55,930 nucleotides of DNA from Pseudomonadota bacterium (GTDB lineage: Bacteria; Myxococcota_A; UBA796; GCA-2862545): assembly GCA_005776945.1 (NCBI GenBank), contig SXOB01000064.1:1-55930 (forward strand), read 5' to 3'. Below, in pieces: positions 9,208-16,578 of this stretch. The notes beneath the pieces are model-generated. The model was given only the letters and a program-made list of their open reading frames with translations, had not been told where the DNA came from and ran no database searches. Each line of letters opens with the position of its first letter. The stretch's first letter is position 1. The translations under genes and the position numbers were made by a program.

Positions 9208-10262
9208 CAGGCCAACGCCTGCGCGTAGCCAGCGACGTAATCGTGGACCCGCACCGACCACGCCGACGCTTTCACCAGCGCGTCGGCCCGTTGCCGCCGC
9301 GCCGCGTCCGTTCGCAACGCCGTCAGCGCCGCCGGTGCGGCACGCCCGGCGAAGTCGAGGACGACGCCCGCCGCACCGTGGTCGACGCGCTCTGGCAGCG
9401 CCCCAAAGGGAGAGACGGCGACGTCGACACCGGCCGCCTGGGCCTCCACGACCCCGAGCCCAAACGACTCGAAGGTCGATGGAAATATGGCCCATTCGGC
9501 CTCGGCCACCCGCCGGTCGAAGGACGCGCGTTCCAACTCACCTCGAAAGGCGAAGATGTCGGCCACACCGAGGCGCCGACAGAGCCGCGCCAACCCGTCG
9601 ACGAGACCCGATCCGCCGTCGCCGCCCAACACCTCGACGCGCTTCGGCGGCGCGTCCATGCGCGCCACGCTGCGGATGAGGTCGGCGTGCCCTTTGTGCG
9701 CGTCAATCCGACCCGGGACCACCCACAGGCCCGCGAGACCCGTCCCGGCCCGCCGCGTCCGATCCACGTCGACACCCGGGGCCATCACCGTCGACGGCAC
9801 CCCGCCAAGGAGGGCCTGGTCGACCCGGCTCGTCGCCCACACCGCGGCTGCCCGGCGCAGCGGCGGCGCGACCACGCCCTGCACCAGCCGCCTCCACCAC
9901 GGCGAGCGCACGCGATGAAAGCGCAGCCCGTGGGTCTGCACGACGAAGGGCACCCTCCCACGTGCGAGCGCAAACAGGTTGCCGTCGATCCCGTGGAGGT
10001 GGACGACGTCCCGATCGGCGACCGCCTCGCCGAGCCCCTTCATCCAAGGCCAGCTCGCCGTCCCAGCCCAAGGCAGCCGACGTGTTTCCAGACCTTGCCA
10101 AACACCCGCCGGCAGGCACTGGCCGTCGCGGGGGTCCCGGTCCGGCGTGACGAGCACGACGTCATGGCCCGCGTCCGCAAGCGCGCGACCAAGCCCCCCG
10201 ACCACGGACTCCATGCCTCCTACGTGCGGTGGCCCGGTGCGGCAGACCAGCGCGACGCGCAC
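9207..10262 (-). CDS. GT4-family glycosyltransferase
   Basis: 351 residues, GT-B fold. The N-terminal domain begins MRVALVCRTGPPHVGGMESVV (the glycine loop of GT4). VHLHGIDGN marks the acceptor side, and the C-terminal donor domain has VVPGRIDAHKGHADLI and the EX7E-type motif in PSTFESFGLGVVEAQAAG. It probably elongates the glycan on which the Alg13/14 pair works. It starts with GTG only 3 bp after the TPR gene and is coupled to the Alg14-like gene. Confidence 0.9.
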   Translation of the reverse strand: MRVALVCRTGPPHVGGMESVVGGLGRALADAGHDVVLVTPDRDPRDGQCLPAGVWQGLETRRLPWAGTASWPWMKGLGEAVADRDVVHLHGIDGNLFALARGRVPFVVQTHGLRFHRVRSPWWRRLVQGVVAPPLRRAAAVWATSRVDQALLGGVPSTVMAPGVDVDRTRRAGTGLAGLWVVPGRIDAHKGHADLIRSVARMDAPPKRVEVLGGDGGSGLVDGLARLCRRLGVADIFAFRGELERASFDRRVAEAEWAIFPSTFESFGLGVVEAQAAGVDVAVSPFGALPERVDHGAAGVVLDFAGRAAPAALTALRTDAARRQRADALVKASAWSVRVHDYVAGYAQALA

Positions 10263-10265
10263 GCG

Positions 10266-11027
10266 TCAGCGACGCGGGGCGGAGCGGGCCCCCCATTTGG
10301 GCGCGGGCGCCGTCGGCATCCGCGGATCGGGTCCACCTTTCCGCCCGCGCACCATCATCTGGCGGGCGAGGTCTTCCGGAAAGAACTGCAACCACGCCTC
10401 TGGCAGCTTGCTCCGGTCGATCTTGCCCTTGTTGGCAATCGTGCGCTGGAGACCGAGCACGAGCTCACTCTTGGGATGGGCCGTCACGCCTTTGGCCAAC
10501 ATCGCGAGCGCCTCCGTCCCGTCACCGGCTTCGGCAAGCAGGACAGCGGGGACCACAAAGGCCATCGGGTCGGCCCCTCCGGTCGTCACGGCGTCGCCAA
10601 AGGCCTTCTTGGCGGCGGCTTTGTCGCCTTTACGCCAGTGGATACAACCGATCGCCGTCACCGCCATCCAATTGCGGAATGTGCCGCGTTTGAGCAACGG
10701 CAGCGCGGCATCGAAGTGCAGTTGCATGTACTCGAGCATGCCGATCTGCGCGTCCATCGCACCCGAGAGCAGCGGCTGCCAAGGGCCCCAACGGTTGCGG
10801 ATGCCTTCCAAAACGCGACGGGCGTCGTCGACCTTTCGCTCTTGCAGCAGTGCCGGCACCCGCGTCATTTCGACTTCGACGAACTTGCCCACGCGCCGCG
10901 TGAGGAAGAATTGTGTGCCGATGCCGAGGAGGATGAAGGGGACGAGGCCCGCGATCCATCCGAAGAACCACGTCGCCACGGCTGCGCCCAAAAGGCCGAC
11001 CGCAACCGACACCGCAATGGAGCGCAC
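10266..11027 (-). CDS. Membrane-anchored TPR-like protein
   Basis: 253 residues. Two hydrophobic helices at the N-terminus (about residues 3-20 and 22-42) anchor it in the inner membrane. The rest is helical, with repeat-like units such as RVPALLQERKVDDARRVLEG and AIGCIHWRKGDKAAAKKAFG typical of tetratricopeptide repeats. The C-terminal tail is basic and Pro-rich. The GTG start overlaps the stop of the lipoprotein gene by one base. Its place directly before three glycosyltransferases suggests a scaffold for that pathway, but this is inference. Confidence 0.7.
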   Translation of the reverse strand: MRSIAVSVAVGLLGAAVATWFFGWIAGLVPFILLGIGTQFFLTRRVGKFVEVEMTRVPALLQERKVDDARRVLEGIRNRWGPWQPLLSGAMDAQIGMLEYMQLHFDAALPLLKRGTFRNWMAVTAIGCIHWRKGDKAAAKKAFGDAVTTGGADPMAFVVPAVLLAEAGDGTEALAMLAKGVTAHPKSELVLGLQRTIANKGKIDRSKLPEAWLQFFPEDLARQMMVRGRKGGPDPRMPTAPAPKWGARSAPRR

Positions 11028-11476
11028 TAGAGCGCCTCCTCGACGCCCAGAATCTGGGCCGTCCCGTTGAACGTGCCCGACGCCGTGCCCTGGCTCCAGG
11101 ACTCAGCCCAATCGACGAGGCCGTCCAAACGGTCGTCGTAGGTCCAGAAAGACCCGTCGGCGCGGAAGAAGTGCTCGTCGCCAGCCTCTCCTTGCCAGAC
11201 GCCTTCCCATTCCGCGGTGAACGACCCGCACTCGATGTCGTCCCAGGCGCCGGTACCTGCCCAGGCCTGACCCGCGACGTCGACGGTCACCGCGGTGGGG
11301 TCGGTCGCAGAAAACGTGATCTGCCAGAGGTGGCGGCCGTTGACGGGCACGTCACCCGTGAAGCCGTCGACGCGCCCCCCTGGATTCAGCACGTTCGCGT
11401 CGACGGCGAAGGCTCGGCCCGCAAGGGCCTGGGAGCCCGGGCACGGAACACACGCGATCGCGAACCACCAGACCAT
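11027..11476 (-). CDS. Small lipoprotein
   Basis: 149 residues. The export signal is only MVWWFAIAC, with no basic residue, and no in-frame start exists further upstream. The mature part is beta-rich (GRHLWQITFSATDPTAVTVDV, then several Trp-rich strands) and resembles no family I know. It is coupled to the membrane TPR gene. Confidence 0.7.
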   Translation of the reverse strand: MVWWFAIACVPCPGSQALAGRAFAVDANVLNPGGRVDGFTGDVPVNGRHLWQITFSATDPTAVTVDVAGQAWAGTGAWDDIECGSFTAEWEGVWQGEAGDEHFFRADGSFWTYDDRLDGLVDWAESWSQGTASGTFNGTAQILGVEEAL

Positions 11477-11503
11477 GGGTTGTCCCTACCCCGGCCGGCG
11501 CAC

Positions 11504-12133
11504 CTACTCCACCAGTCGGAGGTGGGGGCGCTTGGGCTCGGGTGGGGGCGCGTTCTGCGCCTGGGGGATGGCCGGAAACAGCGTCACCTGGCGGATGGCC
11601 GACCAAGGAAAGGCGCAATCGACGAGCCGGTCGAAGCCCAACTTCAACCGGATGACATCAGGGCCGGGCCTCGGGTCATTGTGCCGATGGTAGGCCGCGT
11701 CCAGCCGGATGACGAGGTCGCGGTCGCGGTGCTTCGCGAGGACCGCGTCGGGCACACCGCTGCCACCGAGCTCGTTGGCATCCGCCGAAAAGACGAAGTC
11801 GATGCCGAATTCAAAGGCGATGGCGAAGAGCTGCGATGGCTGGTTGCCCCACCTGTCCACGACAGGCTGAAAGGGCGGCGGGGCCACGATGAGGTCGGGT
11901 TCGGCGTCCGGTACGTCGGGCATCCCCTTGAGGCCGAGGTCCTCCGGCGTGAGTTCCATCGTGGAGGCGATGGCCATGAGCTCGTCGACCGTCAGCTCTT
12001 CCGTACCCTTGAGCGTACGCCGCAGACGGGCGCGATCCAGGCTCGCGACCCGCGCCAGCTCGGCCACACTCATCTGTCGCCGGTCGAGCGCGGCGCGCAG
12101 GTGCCGCAGGAGCGGCTCGGTCCGCGACGACAT
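11504..12133 (-). CDS. XRE-type HTH protein fused to an SspB-like domain
   Basis: 209 residues. Residues 5-65 form a Cro/C1-type helix-turn-helix (MSVAELARVASLDRARLRRT followed by LTVDELMAIASTM). Residues ~95-190 resemble the SspB fold seen in Myxococcota: a strand-rich region with SGVPDAVL, then PDVIRLKLGFDRLVDCAFPW followed by SAI. SspB is the ClpXP adaptor that recognises ssrA-tagged substrates. The tail is Pro-rich and ends with RPHLRLVE; many adaptors have a short C-terminal ClpX-binding motif. Its start forms TGATG with the upstream gene. The SspB assignment is from pattern memory and is moderately sure. Confidence 0.65.
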   Translation of the reverse strand: MSSRTEPLLRHLRAALDRRQMSVAELARVASLDRARLRRTLKGTEELTVDELMAIASTMELTPEDLGLKGMPDVPDAEPDLIVAPPPFQPVVDRWGNQPSQLFAIAFEFGIDFVFSADANELGGSGVPDAVLAKHRDRDLVIRLDAAYHRHNDPRPGPDVIRLKLGFDRLVDCAFPWSAIRQVTLFPAIPQAQNAPPPEPKRPHLRLVE

Positions 12134-12861
12134 CAGAACTCGCCGCCCGCAGCCGCCCCGGCGGAAAGGAACTCGTGCAAGCCGAAGTCGGCGCGAACCC
12201 AGGCGCGGTCCTTGATGTGCACCTTGAGCGCCATTCCGATGTCGATGATCGGCAAGACCGGCGGAATCCGCGCCTCGCCGTCGGGCTCGCAGCCCGTGCG
12301 GAGCGGGGAGGGCGCGATCGGCTCACACGCCGGCTCCACATTGTCGGGGTGCCCACCCGGGTACCACTGCACGGCGGCGCCCGTCACGACGCCAACACCG
12401 AGGCCGCCCCCGACGAGGAACGAAGGCCACACGTCCTTGCTGTCGTCGAGGATGGGGAACTCGTACCGATAATCCACGCCAAAACCGGCATAGCCCATGT
12501 TCTGGAATTCGACCCAGTCGCCGTCACCGTGATCCGCCGGCGATTCGCGATCGTCGAAATAGCCGTCAGCCGATGTGAGCTTGAAATATTCGACGTAGAA
12601 AAGGAAGTTGTTGGGACGCGGCTGAAGCGCGAATTCGATGCCGACGAGCTCCCCCTTCAACGTGGGTCGCGGGTAGCCAGCAAGGGCGCCCGGCTCGTCG
12701 TCGGCGAAAAACCAGATGTCGAGCAACGACGCTGGAATCCACATGTGCTTGTAGCGGGCCCCCACGGCATACTTGGGGGGCTCCGACGCCGCCGGAGCCG
12801 CCGGCACCTCGCCCACGGCATCAATGGCCATCGCAGCGGCCGCCCACCAACATGCCCACAT
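12133..12861 (-). CDS. Outer-membrane beta-barrel-like protein
   Basis: 242 residues. The short signal MWACWWAAAAMAIDA is followed by a Pro-rich spacer and strands with alternating hydrophobic residues (KYAVGARYKHMWIPASLLDI, NNFLFYVEYFKLTS, AWVRADFGLHEFLS). It looks like an 8-10 stranded barrel of the type common in Myxococcota. GGAGGG precedes the ATG, and TTAGAC lies about 20 bp further up as a promoter candidate. It is the first gene of the run towards the glycosyltransferases. Confidence 0.65.
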   Translation of the reverse strand: MWACWWAAAAMAIDAVGEVPAAPAASEPPKYAVGARYKHMWIPASLLDIWFFADDEPGALAGYPRPTLKGELVGIEFALQPRPNNFLFYVEYFKLTSADGYFDDRESPADHGDGDWVEFQNMGYAGFGVDYRYEFPILDDSKDVWPSFLVGGGLGVGVVTGAAVQWYPGGHPDNVEPACEPIAPSPLRTGCEPDGEARIPPVLPIIDIGMALKVHIKDRAWVRADFGLHEFLSAGAAAGGEF

Positions 12862-12879
12862 GGACCCTCCGATGGGGAT

Positions 12880-12885
12880 GTCTAA
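12880..12885 (-). promoter_or_regulatory. Candidate -10 element for the 12133-12861 gene
   Basis: Minus-strand TTAGAC preceded by CG, 18 bp before the ATG at 12861, with the ribosome site GGAGGG in between. It is one of eleven GTTAG elements in the window. Confidence 0.45.
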
Positions 12886-12902
12886 CGCGCCGGCCGGCTA
12901 GG

Positions 12903-12908
12903 TTAGCT
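12903..12908 (+). promoter_or_regulatory. Candidate -10 element for the M20 peptidase gene
   Basis: Plus-strand TTAGCT preceded by GG, 18 bp before the ATG at 12927. It is back to back with the minus-strand element at 12880-12885, so the two divergent promoters share a 20 bp core. Confidence 0.45.
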
Positions 12909-12926
12909 GCGCCCCCCGGGGGGACC

Positions 12927-14306
12927 ATGTCCGTCGAACGCGTCGCGCAGCGCGCCGAGGCCCAGTTTCAGGACACCCTGGACTCGCTCTGCTCTTATTT
13001 GAGGCACCCCGCGATCAGCAGCAAGCCCGAGCGCGCGAGCGACGTCCTGGCCCTCGCCAATCGCGTCGCGCACGATCTGCGCGAACTCGGGCTGGAGTCG
13101 ACGGTGCACGAATTGCCCGACGCCCTGCCCCTCGTCTCGGCCCATTGGATGTTGGCCCCGGGCCGACCCACCCTCCTCGTCTACGGTCACCTCGACCTGC
13201 AACCGGCTGACGAACCCGAATGGGAGACCCCGCCCCACGAACCCACACGCCGCGGGGAGCGATTGTTCGGACGCGGGGCGGCCGACGACATGGGCGGCTG
13301 GGTGAGCCACCTCGCAGCGATTCGCGCATGGTTGGACGAGGACGGCAGCCTTCCGTGCAATCTACGCTTGATCATCGAAGGAGAGGAGGAGATCGGCTCT
13401 CCGAACCTCGAACGGTATATGGACGCTTGGCCCGAAGTATTCGAGGCCGACGCCATGGTCCTCACGGACTGCGAGAACCCCGCGCCCGACGTGCCCGGGC
13501 TCACCGTCAGCCTTCGCGGCCTGTGCGAATTGGAGTTGGTGGTCGACGCACTCAGCGCAGACGTCCACAGCGGCCTGTGGGGCGGGATGGTCCCGGATGC
13601 TGGCCTTGCCCTGATGCGCCTCATCGATCGCCTGACCGACGAAGACGGGAGACTGAAGGTCGGCCGCGTCGCGATCGACGACGCTCGCCGGGTAGCCGGC
13701 ACCAAGGTGCCGATCGGGGAGCCGGAAATTCGCGCCGGCGCGCGCCTGCTCGACGGCGTCCCCCCGTTGCCGAACCGCGACAAGAGCAGCGCCGAATGGC
13801 TCTGGTGGCAACCGGCGATGACCGTCATCGCGACCTCCTTCGCCCCGCCAGAAAAGAAGAAAAACGCCCTGCGGCGCCGGGCGTCCGCCATCCTCAGCCT
13901 GCGCGCCGCCCCAGGGCAGTCCACGGCAGACCTTTCGAGCGTCGTCACCGAAGCCCTCATGAAGGACCCACCCTTCGGCGTCCACGTCAACGTGCGGCCT
14001 CACGGTTCGCCCGGCGAAGGCTGGCTCTACACGCCCCGTGGACCGGCGTTCCCGGCCGCGGACCGCGCCTATCTGGCGACGTGGGGGCGGCCTTTGGTCC
14101 AGGTCGGCATCGGCGGGTCCATCCCGTTCGTTGCACTCTTTGGACGCCGGTTCGGCGACAAACCGCTCATACTCAATGGCGTCATGGATCCTGCGACGAC
14201 GGCCCACGGCCCCAACGAGTCTCTGCACCTTGGCACCTTCGCCAAGTCCATTCAGGCCAACGTCCGGCTCTACGACGAACTCGGCCGCGCGCTGGGGGCA
14301 CCATGA
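12927..14306 (+). CDS. M20-family metallopeptidase (dipeptidase/deacylase type)
   Basis: 459 residues. The two-metal site is complete: GHLDLQP (His/Asp), GRGAADDMGG (Asp), the catalytic pair in IEGEEEIGS, TDCENPAPD and the late ligand in ATTAHGPNES. A lid/dimerisation domain lies between (about residues 200-360, ADVHSGLWGG). This is the CNDP-like branch of M20. There is no signal peptide, so it probably acts in the cytoplasm on dipeptides or N-acyl amino acids. GGGGGGA precedes the ATG. The stop overlaps the start of the SGNH gene as ATGA. Confidence 0.9.
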   Translation: MSVERVAQRAEAQFQDTLDSLCSYLRHPAISSKPERASDVLALANRVAHDLRELGLESTVHELPDALPLVSAHWMLAPGRPTLLVYGHLDLQPADEPEWETPPHEPTRRGERLFGRGAADDMGGWVSHLAAIRAWLDEDGSLPCNLRLIIEGEEEIGSPNLERYMDAWPEVFEADAMVLTDCENPAPDVPGLTVSLRGLCELELVVDALSADVHSGLWGGMVPDAGLALMRLIDRLTDEDGRLKVGRVAIDDARRVAGTKVPIGEPEIRAGARLLDGVPPLPNRDKSSAEWLWWQPAMTVIATSFAPPEKKKNALRRRASAILSLRAAPGQSTADLSSVVTEALMKDPPFGVHVNVRPHGSPGEGWLYTPRGPAFPAADRAYLATWGRPLVQVGIGGSIPFVALFGRRFGDKPLILNGVMDPATTAHGPNESLHLGTFAKSIQANVRLYDELGRALGAP

Positions 14307-15226
14307 TTCTATTTGTCGGCAACAGCTACGTCGGCAGCGGCGACCTGCACGACGTCACCGCCGATCTCCTCGCCCAGGTCGACGCCGCGTGGACCGGCGG
14401 CTCGGCGCTGATCCACGAGGGCTACACCTGGGAAGACCATTTGGGGCAAGTGACGACGCCCGGGACGACGTGGAATGACGCGCTCGTCGTGGACCCGAGC
14501 GCCTGGTCGGTCGTGGTGCTGCAGGAGCAGAGTCAGATTCCGGGCTTCCCCCAGAGCGATCCCACATGGCAGGGGTCGAAGGAGGCCGGCTCCGCCCTCG
14601 ACGACATCGTCGCCGGCCTTGGTGTGCAGACGATCCTGATGCAGACGTGGGGACGCCGGGACGGCGACGACGAAAACCCCTCCCTATACCCAGACTATCC
14701 GACGATGCAGGACCACCTGACGGCCGGCTATGCCGCCTATGCCGACGCGTTTTCGACGCCCGACCGGGCGGTGCTTGTCGCGCCGATCGGCGAGGCGTTC
14801 CGCGTCGTCTACGACGACATCGTCGCCGCCGGGGAGGACCCCCTGGCCTCCGGCGGCACCTTCGTTTCGCTGTACAGCGGCGATGGCAGCCACCCGTCCG
14901 TGGTCGGCACGGCTCTTGGAGCGTGCGTGATCACGGCGACGGTGACGGGCCATTCCACCGCGGCCCTCGACCTCACCGACTACGTGGACGCCGATGTCGC
15001 CGCCGTACTCACGGCCGCGGCCGACGAAGCCGTCTTCGGCGCTTCATCCCCACCGCCACCATCCGGGACCACCGGTCCAACGAGCACGCCTGGCGAAAGC
15101 GCCGACGACGAGGCGGCGAACGACCCTGGCGAGGGCGTCGTCAAAAGCTGCAACTCCGCGCCTGGTGGCATGGGGCTGGTAGCCTTGGCCGTGCTTGGCC
15201 TGAGGCGGAAGAGGCGCGGCTGGTAG
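14303..15226 (+). CDS. SGNH/GDSL-like hydrolase with MYXO-CTERM-like tail
   Basis: 307 residues. ILFVGNSYVGSGDL carries the block-I Ser (VGNS), LQEQSQIPGF and LMQTWGRRDGD are internal blocks, and SGDGSHPSVVG contains the late Asp-His pair. The architecture resembles DUF4886-type SGNH esterases. After a disordered acidic linker comes SCNSAPGGMGLVALAVLGLR followed by RKRRGW, a Cys + hydrophobic + basic tail of MYXO-CTERM type that implies surface anchoring. No N-terminal signal sequence is visible because the first strand is already the catalytic block. It is coupled to the M20 gene by ATGA. Confidence 0.75.
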   Translation: MILFVGNSYVGSGDLHDVTADLLAQVDAAWTGGSALIHEGYTWEDHLGQVTTPGTTWNDALVVDPSAWSVVVLQEQSQIPGFPQSDPTWQGSKEAGSALDDIVAGLGVQTILMQTWGRRDGDDENPSLYPDYPTMQDHLTAGYAAYADAFSTPDRAVLVAPIGEAFRVVYDDIVAAGEDPLASGGTFVSLYSGDGSHPSVVGTALGACVITATVTGHSTAALDLTDYVDADVAAVLTAAADEAVFGASSPPPPSGTTGPTSTPGESADDEAANDPGEGVVKSCNSAPGGMGLVALAVLGLRRKRRGW

Positions 15227-15235
15227 GGCCCAGGC

Positions 15236-15997
15236 TCACCCGCCTTTGCCGCCACCCTTTCCGCCACCCTTTCCGCCACCTTTCCCCCCGCCCTTTCCGC
15301 CACCCTTCCCGCCGTCGCCCTTGCCGCCTTTGCCGCCCTTCGCCTTTGGCGGCTCGAAATCGCCAAAGAGCACGCCGAATTCGATTCCGGCGGACAGGTA
15401 GTTGAACGGCGCCTTGACGTCCTGCTCGACGCCGCCCTGGTCGGTGTAGAAGTGGTTGCCCGGGATGCCGTATTGGCCGAAAAGGCCAAGGTTGTAGGCC
15501 CGCGGCCCGTCCAGCAGCTGGCCCTGCAGCGTGGCCCGGAGCGGGTAGTACGGAATCCGCAACTTCTCTTCGCCAACGGAGCCGTCGAAGGTCCACTGAC
15601 CCGCGCCAACGCCGGCCGACGCCGTCACCAGAAATTCGTTCGACTGCACGAGGACGTACTCGCCACGCAGAATCAGCGAGATGTCGCTGAACGCGCTGCC
15701 AAGACCGAAGCCGAACCCGACCTGCGCGCCAGCCCGCCACGACTTGTCGATGCCGTAGACGCCGTCGATCCCCAAATTGAGGTCGGATCGAACGCGCTCG
15801 AGACTCGTCGTGAGTTCATTGCCCCGCTGGTCGAGGTCGGGCCCTTCGACGTCGTCGAAGTCATAGTTGGCCACCTTGTTGGGGAAGGCCGCCGGGAAGG
15901 AGCCGGGAAGGACGATCGTCCCCAAGCGGGGCCCCACGCCCCAACTGTACGGCTCGTCGAGCGCCAAAGAAGTTGCCGCCCACAACATCCACACCAT
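15236..15997 (-). CDS. Beta-barrel-like protein with Gly-Lys repeat tail
   Basis: 253 residues. The signal sequence is the short MVWMLWAATSLALDEP. The central part (about residues 20-215) has alternating strands (RAGAQVGFGFGLGSAFSDI, LILRGEYVLVQSNEFLVTAS) typical of small outer-membrane barrels. The last ~35 residues are almost only Gly and Lys in KGGG units. The function of the tail is unknown; it is strongly basic and could bind anionic surface polymers or nucleic acid. The gene is convergent with the SGNH gene, 9 bp apart. Confidence 0.7.
   Translation of the reverse strand: MVWMLWAATSLALDEPYSWGVGPRLGTIVLPGSFPAAFPNKVANYDFDDVEGPDLDQRGNELTTSLERVRSDLNLGIDGVYGIDKSWRAGAQVGFGFGLGSAFSDISLILRGEYVLVQSNEFLVTASAGVGAGQWTFDGSVGEEKLRIPYYPLRATLQGQLLDGPRAYNLGLFGQYGIPGNHFYTDQGGVEQDVKAPFNYLSAGIEFGVLFGDFEPPKAKGGKGGKGDGGKGGGKGGGKGGGKGGGKGGGKGG
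15239..15346 (-). repeat. 12-bp tandem repeats coding for KGGG units
   Basis: Near-perfect tandem units (plus-strand reading cgccaccctttc) code the Gly-Lys tail. The repeats are in frame and vary mostly in the wobble base, so length change by slippage would keep the frame. Confidence 0.8.
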
Positions 15998-16035
15998 CGT
16001 TCCTCCGCAAGCGCCCGACGCGCCCGGTGCGCAGC

Positions 16036-16488
16036 TTATTCAACCGCTTCCAACTCGATGGGGAACGGCGAGAAGTCCGCCACCAGCGAACCGCTGTCGA
16101 TCGCACTGAACAGGTGGCTGTTCAAGTCCGTTTCCCCGCTCAGGGTGGACCCGTCCGCGGGTGAGACCGCGCTCGCCACCGCGACGTAGTCGAGCAGGAC
16201 GCCCCAGCAGTCCTCGACCGAGACGAGGTCGTCCAACGCAAAGGTGACGGTCCCATCGGCGCCCGTGACGCCCTCGGCGAGGATCGTCCCCGGTTCCCAG
16301 CCACGGTCTTCGACCCAGATCGTTGCACCCTCGAACGGCAGGTCATCGAGCACGACGGCGCCGAGCAAGGTGACGTCGTGCGTGGTGACATCCCCACACG
16401 CTCCGTCGGTGTCCGGCGGCGGCAACGGGTCCGAAGTCATGACGTCCTGCCCACCGCACGCCGCAAACCCCAGCCACCACACGCGCAT
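16036..16488 (-). CDS. Small lipoprotein
   Basis: 150 residues. The signal MRVWWLGFAAC leads to a lipidated Cys followed by GGQDVMTSDPLPPPDTDG, a typical disordered lipoprotein linker. The mature domain contains an Ig/carboxypeptidase-regulatory-like segment (LPFEGATIWVEDRGW then GADGTVTFALDDL). No specific family is recognised. The TTAGGA promoter candidate lies 17 bp upstream of the start, with GAGGGGCGACG before the ATG. Confidence 0.7.
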   Translation of the reverse strand: MRVWWLGFAACGGQDVMTSDPLPPPDTDGACGDVTTHDVTLLGAVVLDDLPFEGATIWVEDRGWEPGTILAEGVTGADGTVTFALDDLVSVEDCWGVLLDYVAVASAVSPADGSTLSGETDLNSHLFSAIDSGSLVADFSPFPIELEAVE

Positions 16489-16505
16489 CGTCGCCCCTCA
16501 CGACG

Positions 16506-16511
16506 TCCTAA
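16506..16511 (-). promoter_or_regulatory. Candidate -10 element for the 16036-16488 gene
   Basis: Minus-strand TTAGGA preceded by GG, 17 bp before the ATG at 16488. It is divergent from the GDH promoter candidate 40 bp away. Confidence 0.4.
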
Positions 16512-16550
16512 CCGCCGCGGCGAGAGGGCCGCCATCAGGCGACCCGCTGG

Positions 16551-16556
16551 TTAGAG
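16551..16556 (+). promoter_or_regulatory. Candidate -10 element for GDH operon
   Basis: TTAGAG preceded by GG, 22 bp before the ATG at 16579. The ribosome site GAGGA lies between. Confidence 0.45.
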
Positions 16557-16578
16557 GCGCCGCGCTTCGAGGAACACC

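Noticed and set aside
9003..11030. Long plus-strand frame opposite the glycosyltransferase genes
   Set aside because: The minus strand holds four coupled genes with family motifs; the plus frame has none.
15239..15346. Short tandem repeats as a possible CRISPR or regulatory array
   Set aside because: The 12-bp units have no spacers and are in frame as the Gly-Lys tail of a protein.
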